DNA from: Auxenochlorella pyrenoidosa
Taxonomy: Eukaryota; Chlorophyta; Trebouxiophyceae; Chlorellales; Chlorellaceae
NCBI GenBank assembly: GCA_001430745.1
Contig: KQ482003.1
Location: 257,800 to 272,181 of the forward strand
DNA length: 14,382 nucleotides
Direction of reading: 5' to 3'
Below the pieces are notes generated by a model. It was not told the DNA's origin and ran no database searches. It saw only the letters and a list, made by a program, of their open reading frames with translations. Each line of letters starts with the position of its first letter. The first letter of the stretch is position 1. A program made the position numbers and the translations under genes. Positions 7,145 to 14,382 of this stretch are shown one piece after another.

Positions 7145-9495
7145 CTACTGTGGCGCCAGCGCGGGCAGCACCCGGCCACGGCACTCGCCAAATCCCACAC
7201 GGTGCCCGTCGCCCTGGCAGTACCCCGTGATCACCACCGTGTCGCCATCCTGCAGGTAGCTCCGCTGGCTGCCGTCTGCCAGCTGCAGAGGGCAGGTGCC
7301 GTTCCGGCTGACGCAGACAGGACCGGGGGGGGGGGGGGGGGCGCGGCAAAGGGGCGGGCAGATGGGTGGGAAAGGAGGCAGCACGAGCGCAGGCGGTGTC
7401 AGCAGAGGGATGCGCAGGCACCGGTATTAGCTGCTGGCTTTCTGCAAGCAAGTGGCTGCGCAGGGACCATCAGCCCAACAATCGCAGCAACCCACCCACG
7501 TTGCCTCCAGCAGGCAGCCAGCGCCTGAGGGCCCAGCGCTGCTCAGCGTGCCCGTGGCCAGCAGATCGCCCGGCCGCAGGTTGCACCCGCCCGCAGTGTG
7601 GTGCGCAATCATCTGCAAGTAGAAGAAGGAGGCAGGCAGAGCGCGGGGTACGGCAGGGTGCTTTGCATCAGGCGGCAGCGTGCTCAGGGCATTGCACACC
7701 CAAGCGCTGCCTGTCGCCAGCGGTTCAGCCCGGCCCCGGCGCTCGCCAGCCAGCCAGCCAAGCCACGCTGGCAGCCCACCTGCGGCAGCGTCCAGTACAT
7801 GGTTTGCATGCTGCTGCGAGTGGCCACTGTGGCTTGCGGCTCTCGAGCTGTTGCATCCCCGCCTCCTGATTGGATCTCGCCGCTGCTGCTGGCGTTGCCA
7901 CCTGTGCCCTGGGCCCCGGGCAGTATCGACACCTCCAGGTGCACGTCATAGTTTGTGCGCAGGCCACTCGGCTGGCGCAGGTAGGGCAGCGGCAGCGGGT
8001 CGTCCTGCGGCGGCGCCGGCACTGCAAACGGCTCCAGCGCCGCGGGGGTGACCACCCAAGGGGAGATGCTGGTGGCCTGGCAGGGGGCCAGGCAGGCAGG
8101 CAGGCAGGCGGGGCGGTTGAGTGTGGCTCTGGAGGGCTTGCTCAAGCAGACCGGCCACACGCCACAAGCGGTCAGCTTGCACCAGCCGCAAACGCGAGGG
8201 CCCACCCATGCATGCGCGCTGAGCGGTGCCGCCCGGCGCGCACATGCCTTGCTGCCCCTCGCCCTCCCGAGCTCACGAAATTCTTGCCATTGAAGGGCCC
8301 TAGCGGCACGTACTCCCACTGCTGAATGTCCCGCGCGCTCCAGTCATTCACCAAGACGAAACCAAAGATGTGGTCTGCTGCCGAGGCTACAGGGATGGGC
8401 TGCCCCAGGGTGTTGCCGGCGCCGATAAAGCAGCCCTGCACAGAACGTGGGGCAGCCAGGGGTGCTGGGTCACAAGGCAAGGCAGGAGCGTGTGGGGCTT
8501 GGCCGTTAGTGCCACGTTTCACAGGCACCACGCCACAGCAAAAAAACACAATCCGTGCAATCCCCTGCATGCAGCGCCACAGAGCCCACCATCTCCAGCT
8601 CGTAGTCCAGCGCCGCACTGGGCTGGAAGGCCGGAGCCGCCGCCGCGGCTGCTGCCCCTGGCTGCGCTGGCGGCACCACCTGCCCCCAGGGCCGCCGGAC
8701 CTGGGTGCCAGAGACCACAATGGAGGAGGCGCGGCCATGGTAGCCCACTGGCAGGTGCAGCCTGGAGCAGAGCAATGATGGCCATGAGTCAGTAGTGAAC
8801 GGGGTTTCGAAGGGCAGCAAGCGGGAAGCAGAGGCGCAGGCGGCCACAATCAGAGCATGTTTCGGCGCCAAGCGCCTCCTCCCCCGTGCCGCACCAGTTG
8901 GGCTGCAGCGCGTTGGCTTGGCCGCGAAACATGGCGCCAACGTTGGTGGCATGTTCCCGCGAGGCATAAAAGTCGGTGTAGTCTCCAATAGCCGCTGGCA
9001 GGTGCATTGTTGCATCGGCTGCTGGCACCAGAGCGGCAGAGCGCAGCGCAGGGCTGTCCCGCAGCGCGCCCTCGCCTGCGCCCAGCAGGCGCTGCAGCGT
9101 GGTGCGCGCCTCGCGCCAGGCGGACGGCTTCAGTGCCATGAAGGCGTTCAGAGTCGGCTGCATGGTGAAGCGCCACAGAAGACTGCTAAGGACCCATGCG
9201 ATTCTGTCAGTGCGAGAATGCCAGGCGCTCCGCTGGTGGCGGGAGTGACGGGCCGCCAGCAAGGACATCCGTCACGGCCCCACGCCGTGCTTGCCTGCTC
9301 GAAACATCCGCCATGCACGCTGAGCTCCGGTCCCGAGAGCAATCCAGCGCGTTTGACTGCCCGAAGGTCCAGCACAAAGTCGCCGATCGCCACTCCAGGC
9401 CTGGGCGTGGGGTCCGTCGCGGTGCTGAGGACGCCATACGGCAGATTTTGCAGAGGGAACTGCGAGCTGGGCTGCACGTTTACAAAGGACTGCAT
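7145..9495 (-). CDS. FAH: Fumarylacetoacetase (fumarylacetoacetate hydrolase)
   Basis: Seven exons give 455 residues: 9495-9295, 9157-8895, 8761-8590, 8435-8277, 8076-7780, 7612-7500 and 7307-7145. The enzyme performs the last step of tyrosine catabolism, cleaving fumarylacetoacetate to fumarate and acetoacetate. The conserved core is clear: LPYGVLST near the N-terminus, [17 protein letters not shown] with metal ligand D129 and catalytic H136, YHGRASS, YELEM with ligands E209 and E211, [19 protein letters not shown] with D243, K263 just after, [14 protein letters not shown], and ITGYCQGDG. Human FAH has 419 residues; the excess lies in Ala/Gly/Ser-rich inserts near 185-205 and 315-345. No targeting peptide is seen, so the cytosol is likely. 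Intron 1 uses a GC donor (CAG|GCAAGC). At the exon 6/7 join the phases fit only if a usually conserved Trp is lost (LLEAT-RNGTC), so that junction is less certain. Confidence 0.93.
7325..7341 (+). repeat. Poly-G tract (17 G) in the last FAH intron
   Basis: A run of 17 G on the plus strand. In the FAH transcript it is a C run 15 nt upstream of the 3' splice site AG at 7309-7308, so it acts as, or overlaps, the polypyrimidine tract. Such runs are error-prone in sequencing. Confidence 0.85.
8089..8109 (+). repeat. (CAGG)n tandem repeat, five copies
   Basis: A tetranucleotide repeat of about five perfect units. It sits in FAH intron 4, immediately upstream of the 3' splice site at 8077 on the minus strand, where it reads as CCTG repeats and supplies pyrimidines. 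Confidence 0.85.
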
Positions 9496-9830
9496 ACGAG
9501 GGGTGTGCCCAGTTTCGGAGGAGGCAGGCTCACAACCAGGAGGCAGCTGGGTGGGGAACAAGAGGTCAGATCAGAGAAGCAAGTTGAAGATGCATGGATG
9601 CGAGGGTGACGGCCAAAAGCGCCGGCGCCCAGGGTGTCGTGGCAGCGACGAGGCGCCAGCTCAGAGCAGACAGGAGGGCGCAAGGAGATGCGAGGTGCCA
9701 GGGATCAGATGCAACAGGAACAGAGACGTGACAGAAACAGGGGTAGGCGACACGTGAAGAAGTGGGGCTCAGCATGGGGGAAATCAAAGCCGGTTTATCG
9801 GGGAGGTTCCAAGCAGGCGGGGCACACGTA
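9496..9830 (-). promoter_or_regulatory. Intergenic region: 3' UTR of the phosphatase gene and FAH promoter
   Basis: 335 bp between the end of the upstream CBM-phosphatase gene and the FAH start codon, both on the minus strand. No ATG lies in frame upstream of 9495 on the minus strand in this region, supporting 9495 as the FAH start. No TGTAA signal for the upstream gene and no TATA-like element were seen. Confidence 0.45.
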
Positions 9831-12459
9831 TCAGATCACTCGAGAGCGGAGGGCTCGCTCTTGTCCTCGCCCTTGAAGCCCCACTGCTGCAGGCCCTCCA
9901 GGATGCCGTGCCGCCCGGTGCGCCTTGGTCACAAGCAGGTCGCCCGCGGTGCCTGCTGCCCGCCGCGTCTCGGCCCAGGTCAGCAGCTCGGGGTGGGCGT
10001 TGCCCACAATGATCGACTTGTGCTGCCCCTCCAGCATGTCTATGTCTGCAGGCAGGGCCAGGAAGCAAGGCAAGGCGGCGTGGCATGTGAGAGCCTTGCA
10101 GGAGGTGCACAAACTGGCGCCTGCAGGCTACCACCAAGGCCAGACAACCGGGGCAGTGCAGTTGAGAGGGTGCGATGGGCAGCAGGACGCTCCAAGGCCT
10201 CCTTGCTCACCGTTGCCCGAGTCGCCCGCCGCCACGGTGTTCTCCGGCGTAAAGCCCAGCTTGCGGCGCGCATATTCAAGCGCCTGGCAGCGCAGGCACG
10301 CACAGGGGCACGGCAGGGCAAGGGGGAATGTTGGCCGCCACGGGAGGACAGCGAGCAGAGCACTGCCAGTGCTGCGTGCAGGCCGCAGCCCGGCCGACCC
10401 ATGCTCTGCTGCCTCCTCCTGCCGGCCTCCCCCCCCGGCGCGGCGGCCCACCTGCAGCTTGCCCGCCTCGCTCGGCACCAGGTCCACAAACCGCCAGTCG
10501 CCGCTGCCGCTGACCACCAGGCGGTGCGCCACGCCGGCGGCCGACAGGTCGGCAGCAATGGCGGCCACCACCCCCTCCAGCACGTCCACGCGCACGCCGC
10601 ACGTCACCTTGTGGATAGACATCTCGTTGGGCGGCCTGCGGTGGGAGAGCGGCACCTGGGGGGTGTGAGAGCGGCAGGGGGCGGCCACGGCAGCAGGGGC
10701 CTGGCCCCGGGTTGGGCGCCAGGCGGGGCGGGCTGTGCGGGTACCCCCCGGACCCCCGCTTGCCTGAAGTGCATGGCGTCCTTGCCCACGTTTGCCAGCA
10801 CGCGGTAGCAGGCCTCGCGCACCGCCTCCAGCTGCCACGCCGCCCCCAGCGAGGCTGTGTAGCCCTCGTCCTCCTGCCACGCGCCGTGCCGGTTCCTGGC
10901 GGCGCACGGGGCACACGGGGTGGAGGCTTCAGGCACAGCAGGAGCAATGCCCTGGGAGCGACAGCTCCAGGGTGCAGCCCATCTCGCCTGGCGCGCTGCC
11001 AGCAGCCAGGGGCCCGGCCCTGGAGGAGGCAGCGCCGCCAGCTCAGAGGGCGCGGATGCCAGCACGCGTTCTGCAGCCAGCCCTGCACCCCAGGTGGTCA
11101 CGGCGGCAGGCCAGGCTGGCTGCCAGGCCCCTCACTTGGCATAGATGCGGGTGCCGATGGCCGAGATGAGCATGTCGGGCTGCGCCAGCACGTCGCCCTT
11201 CTCCACCAGCAGCGCCTGGAACAGGTCCAGCGCCTGCCGTGGGGGGCAGCACGGGGGTGGTTGGGCGCAGCCAGGCAGGGGACAGCAGCATGGGTGCGCC
11301 CCAGCTCGGCAGCGTGCGCGCCACAACGTGCAACCCTGCTCTTGCCTCTCCCCAAGCCGGCTCACCCTGCCAGTGTTGAACACCAGCCGGCCGCCCGCAG
11401 GCACGGCCTCCTCCTGCCACCAGCGCGTGAAGGCAGCCGTGGCGGCATCGTCCCCAATCATGGTGTCATCCAGGTCAGACACGAGCAGCACGGGCGGCCG
11501 CTCCGGCTGCGCCAGCAGCCCGTCCGCAAGCTGCCAGACGCCGCCCTCCTGGATTTTATAGTTGCCGCCCTCGGGCGCCTTGTCCCAGCTGTCGAAGCCG
11601 TCTGTCAGGACGAACTCAAGCAAGGGGGCCGCTGCTGACCCATTTTCGTCGCTGCTGCCGCCGCTGTTGGCTGCTGCATCCAGGCTGACGGCTTTCCACC
11701 AGCCGTCGCCAGATACAACCTGCATGCCAGGCCAGGGCAGGCTTCAAAGATGTAGCGGCACAACTGTCCAGGTTGGTGAAAGGCAGCCTGCCCCCTCCCA
11801 AGAGGCAACAACCGACCGCGTAACACCTGCGTACGGCCTACTGCCCATGACCTGCCTGCTGCATCTCCATGCTTTGCCATTCTCCTCCATTGATGGAGTG
11901 GTGAAGCACCGGACGCTCCCATGAGGTGCGGTAGTGCAGCTGCAGACGGTGAGGAACAACTGCGTCCTTGGTCGTTGCACGGCCAACCCAGCACCAGGGA
12001 GGGTGGCGCTCCAGCGGTGCTAGATGTGCATGAATCTCATTCCGGGTGACCCTGCATCTGCCCACAGCATGTATACAATCAACCTCCTCCGACCGTCCAC
12101 CTCCAGCAGAACCCTTGCCTGCAGGCCTTGAGCTGGTAGCCGTGGCGGCGTTGCCGCCGCCGCTGCGCCGCCGAGCTCCAGACTCTGCTGCTGCTGTTGC
12201 GCCGGGGCTGCTGCCTCGGCTTGTGAGCTCTGAGTACCATTCAATATCGGCGCGCCAGCCTCTGCGCCCTGCGGTGTCAGGTTCAGCAGAGAGCGTGAGC
12301 ATAAGACCGAGGAACGCAGTGCCAAGGCGTGATCGAGCAGCCAGTGCACCTCACATGTGGGGTCGGATGCTGCCGCTTGCTGCTGACAGCGAACAGCGCA
12401 CTGCCGCGGTGCCTCACGGCAGTCGGCGCTCTGTGGGGTGTTATTCCGAGCGCTCGCAT
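9831..12459 (-). CDS. S6PP-type HAD phosphatase with N-terminal starch-binding-like module, likely plastidial
   Basis: Nine exons: 12459-12355, 12268-12101, 11939-11856, 11719-11366, 11233-11136, 10895-10764, 10635-10452, 10283-10211 and 10045-9831; about 470 residues as read. Residues 1-35 start MRALGITPHRAPTAVRHRGS, Arg/Ser/Ala-rich with no acidic residue, like a transit peptide; 36-91 are an Ala/Gln linker. Residues 92-175 resemble CBM25/CBM53: HYRTSWERP, GGEW, DGWWKAV, then FVLTDGFDSWDKAPEGGNY. A HAD domain follows with motif I DLDDT (201-205), NTGR (234-237), the motif III Lys in AGKLQAL (373) and GDSGND (395-400), matching sucrose-phosphate phosphatases; the plant SPP C-terminal domain is absent. 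Introns 3 and 6 need GC donors. The expected C-terminal GILEGLQQWGF is in the +1 frame after about 9914. The substrate is unknown. Confidence 0.83.
9836..9917 (-). other. Apparent frameshift at the 3' end of the CBM-phosphatase gene
   Basis: After VTKAHR the annotated frame runs into a low-information tail ending at 9831, whereas one frame over the DNA encodes HGILEGLQQWGFKGEDKS and a stop at 9838-9836. That alternative matches the Gly-Ile-(Leu/Ile)-x-(Gly/Ala)-(Leu/Ile) tail of S6PP-family enzymes. A single extra base in the CCC run at 9914-9916 would explain it. No intron with GT-AG or GC-AG ends that restores the frame is visible between the two parts. Confidence 0.65.
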
Positions 12460-12981
12460 CCCAATTCAGCTACGCCGGCCGGGTTGTGGGGCGCAATCAA
12501 TCAGGGAGAGTGCCAAGGGCAGAGCCTGTTGACCATGCGCCTGGACGCCCCAGCCCTAGCGCCCAGCAGCAGATCTTGCAGGCCATGTTGCTACTTACTC
12601 ACTGGAGTCCATTCTCTTGTGTCCTCCGAGTGAGATGGACAAGTGAGGCAGGCTTGTTGATCAGTCTAGCATTCTATGGGTGCAAGTTGCCCCGGCAAGC
12701 TAATGACCGCCCGACACGGGAGCGTGAATCCGCGCCGACCATGGCCCCTGCACAGCATCAGACAAACCTTCCTTCTGGAAACCAGGCTTGTGGGGTGACT
12801 GCCGGCCTGCTTCATGCTGTTACACCACCAGACAAACCACAGGTGGAGGCACGGGCCACGCCATGCGTGTGCGTGTGAAGAGTGTGTGGTGTGGAGGTGG
12901 TGGGTGGGTGGGGGGGGCCGGGGACCGGGGGCCACCGACATGGCACACAACCCATGATGGCTGCCCCTCTGCAGGCCCCGC
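12460..12981 (-). promoter_or_regulatory. Intergenic region: SF3B3 3' UTR and CBM-phosphatase promoter
   Basis: 522 bp between the SF3B3 stop codon and the phosphatase start codon on the minus strand. The right part, about 12820-12981, is the likely SF3B3 3' UTR, since a TGTAA signal is at 12824-12820. It includes a G-rich patch near 12895-12930 (C-rich in the transcript). The left 360 bp should hold the phosphatase promoter and 5' UTR. No other gene can be supported. Confidence 0.5.
12820..12824 (-). terminator. Polyadenylation signal TGTAA for SF3B3
   Basis: TGTAA on the minus strand, 157 nt downstream of the SF3B3 stop codon, fits the green-algal polyadenylation element. The pentamer alone is weak evidence; the position supports it. 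Confidence 0.55.
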
Positions 12982-14367
12982 TCAGATGATGCGGTTGCGG
13001 ATATCCTCCAGCTTCTTCAGCACCTCTCCCGGGGTGCGGTCCAGCTCCTCGGCCACGCCGCGCGCCTTGTCGGAGGGCAGCTGCGGGAACTGCTCGCACA
13101 GGTCGCCGTCCACCACGTCCTTGACGGGAAAGTAGAAGGAGCTGCGGTCCGGGGGGGGGGGGGGGGGGCATGAGGACAGGGATGTGACGGGTGCACACTG
13201 CACGGACGGCCACAGGGGGCCGGCTGAGCGGCTACCTGCTGTTGCGGTGCGCTCATGCCAGCCAGCGCGAGCCCACGCCCCCAAACCCAGGCCCGCCCTC
13301 CCTCCAGCAGCCTCACCGGTAGGCCAGGTGGTCGCGGCCCAGCAGCGGCGGGTGCTCCTGCCGCATGTGCATCTCCAGGTGCTGGAAGAAGTCGCAGTCC
13401 TCGCGCGAGGTGAAGGGGTACAGCACGCCTGGGGGGGCGGGGGGGGGGGGGGGCTGGCGAATGGGCCTCACATGCTTGCGTTGGAGGGCGGGGTGAGGCA
13501 GGCCAGGTCATCTGTGCCAGGTCGCGTCCATGCCAGGCTCAAACAGCAGTCCTGGCGGTGCCATCTGAGCTGAAGGTGGCCCTCAGCGCCCCCGCCCCGC
13601 CCACCAATGGCGCCGTTGATGGTGCCGTACACCATGAGCTCGCGCCCGCCCGGCTGCAGCACCGCCCGCTGCAGCGCCATCACCGTCTCCCCAACCTGCG
13701 CAGCAGGCGTGGCAGCCAGGGGCAGCATGTGCTCAGCGCACACCCAGGCAATGGCGGCAAGCATAGCACCGCCTCTTGAGGTCCATGCTGCGCGGCGCCC
13801 GATGTTTTATTCTCGCCGGTTGCAAGCGTGTGTCTTCTCCCCATCCCCGCCGCCCCCCCTCTCACGTGGAAGTTGTTGATGGTGGTGAGCTTGTTGGGCG
13901 CGCCTCCCAGAATGCCTGTCTGCGCCGCATACTTGCCGCCAGTGGGGTCGTCCTCAACCTGGGGGGGGGGGGGGGCAGGTTGTTCCTTCCTGGGGGAGCC
14001 AGCACATGCGAGCACTGTTGCAGGCAGCGAGGAGGTGGCAGCCGGGCGTTTCGGGCAGCGATGAACGAACTGGCCACTATTTAGTCGCACCGCCCAGCCC
14101 CCGGGGTCGGCAGCGAGCCGGCAGGGGCCAGTGGACGGGCGTGACCACCTGTCCCCAGCTGGCGCCAGCACTCCCCAAACACCAGGCGGCGCCCACCCTG
14201 GCGGTCTCACCTGCGCCGAGATCTCGGGCGGCAGGCGGCTGACAAACACGTTGCCAAAGCGGTCGGCCCCCGCCATGGTGTCGTAGTCCAGGTGCAGCGC
14301 GGAGGTGATGTGGCGGGGCACGATGTCGTCGGCAAACACGTAGAACTGGTTGTCGCCCTTCTTGTAC
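12982..14367 (-). CDS. SF3B3: Splicing factor 3B subunit 3 (SF3B3/SAP130), C-terminal part
   Basis: Five exons with matching phases: 14367-14211, 13958-13866, 13695-13605, 13428-13317 and 13141-12982; the gene continues past the right edge. The roughly 203 residues seen include [98 protein letters not shown] and the C-terminus [18 protein letters not shown]. This aligns without gaps of note to the CPSF-A-like C-terminal region of SF3B3. The closely related DDB1 lacks the EELDRTP-KKLEDIR tail, which excludes it. SF3B3 is a beta-propeller scaffold of the SF3b complex in U2 snRNP, which binds the intron branch site in the nucleus. The protein ends RNRII rather than the RTRYAF of animals, a minor difference. 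Confidence 0.95.
13151..13168 (+). repeat. Poly-G tract (18 G), SF3B3 last intron
   Basis: An 18-base G run, read as C18 in the SF3B3 transcript, ending 7 nt before the AG of the 3' splice site that precedes the last exon. Confidence 0.85.
13431..13453 (+). repeat. Poly-G tract (G15-C-G7 in the transcript's complement), SF3B3 intron
   Basis: Seven G, one C, then fifteen G on the plus strand. In the transcript this is a C-rich tract lying directly against the AG at 13430-13429, so it forms the whole polypyrimidine tract of that intron. Confidence 0.85.
13961..13975 (+). repeat. Poly-G tract (15 G), SF3B3 intron
   Basis: Fifteen G on the plus strand; the intron's 3' end in the transcript therefore reads C15 followed at once by AG (13960-13959) and the next exon. 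Confidence 0.85.
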
Positions 14368-14382
14368 CTGCAGGGGCGTGTG

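Noticed and set aside
8089..8109. CAGG repeat as part of a CRISPR or minisatellite array
   Set aside because: Only five 4-bp units with no spacers; it is a simple repeat inside an intron.
8795..9757. 320-residue open frame on the plus strand
   Set aside because: It is antisense to the conserved FAH exons and shows no family motifs.
9762..10808. 348-residue open frame on the plus strand
   Set aside because: It is antisense to conserved HAD exons of the phosphatase; composition looks like reversed coding sequence and introns.
11850..11856. GT donor at 11851-11850 instead of the GC donor in the phosphatase gene
   Set aside because: It leaves the exon in phase 1, while the only usable acceptor (11721-11720) demands phase 0 to read VVSGDGWWKAV.
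11838..12302. ATG at 12302 as the start of the CBM-phosphatase gene
   Set aside because: It can be joined in phase through an acceptor at 11960, but its N-terminus is not presequence-like. The start at 12459 with introns 12354-12269 and 12100-11940 keeps phase 0 throughout and gives a transit-peptide-like start. RNA evidence could reverse this.
12982..13284. DDB1 as the identity of the right-edge gene
   Set aside because: DDB1 shares the fold but not the GDLCEQF and EELDRTP-KKLEDIR tail, which is specific to SF3B3.

Overview
This is nuclear DNA from a GC-rich eukaryote, most likely a green alga (chlorophyte, perhaps a Trebouxiophyte such as a Chlorella relative). The signs are densely packed genes split by many short GC-rich introns, plant-type protein families with predicted organelle presequences, runs of CAG/GCA and poly-G/C, and the algal polyadenylation signal TGTAA behind at least two genes. 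I see no bacterial operons, CRISPR arrays, rRNA or tRNA genes, or transposon coding sequence.

Seven protein genes can be assembled exon by exon with matching splice phases. From left to right they are: (1) the 5' end of an organellar RNase II/R-like exoribonuclease (RNR1 type), minus strand, running off the left edge; (2) cytosolic ribosomal protein eL38, plus strand, 3 exons; (3) a mitochondrial o-type thioredoxin, minus strand, 6 exons; (4) an AN1-AN1-C2H2-C2H2 stress-associated zinc-finger protein, plus strand, 2 exons; (5) fumarylacetoacetase, minus strand, 7 exons; (6) a HAD phosphatase of the sucrose-phosphatase (S6PP) type carrying an N-terminal starch-binding-like module and a likely transit peptide, minus strand, 9 exons; (7) the 3' end of splicing factor SF3B3, minus strand, running off the right edge.

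The layout is alternating. Genes 1/2 and 3/4 are divergent pairs with short shared upstream regions (249 and 528 bp). Genes 2/3 and 4/5 are convergent. Genes 5, 6 and 7 are in tandem on the minus strand. The genes do not form one pathway: they cover organelle RNA turnover, translation, mitochondrial redox, stress response, tyrosine catabolism, carbohydrate phosphate metabolism and splicing.

The most notable points are the fusion of a starch-binding-like module to an S6PP-type phosphatase, an apparent one-base frameshift in that gene's last exon, three well-supported GC-AG introns (a fourth possible), pure-C tracts abutting 3' splice sites in SF3B3, and a stop-free in-frame intron in the zinc-finger gene. 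No wholly new multi-gene system is evident.
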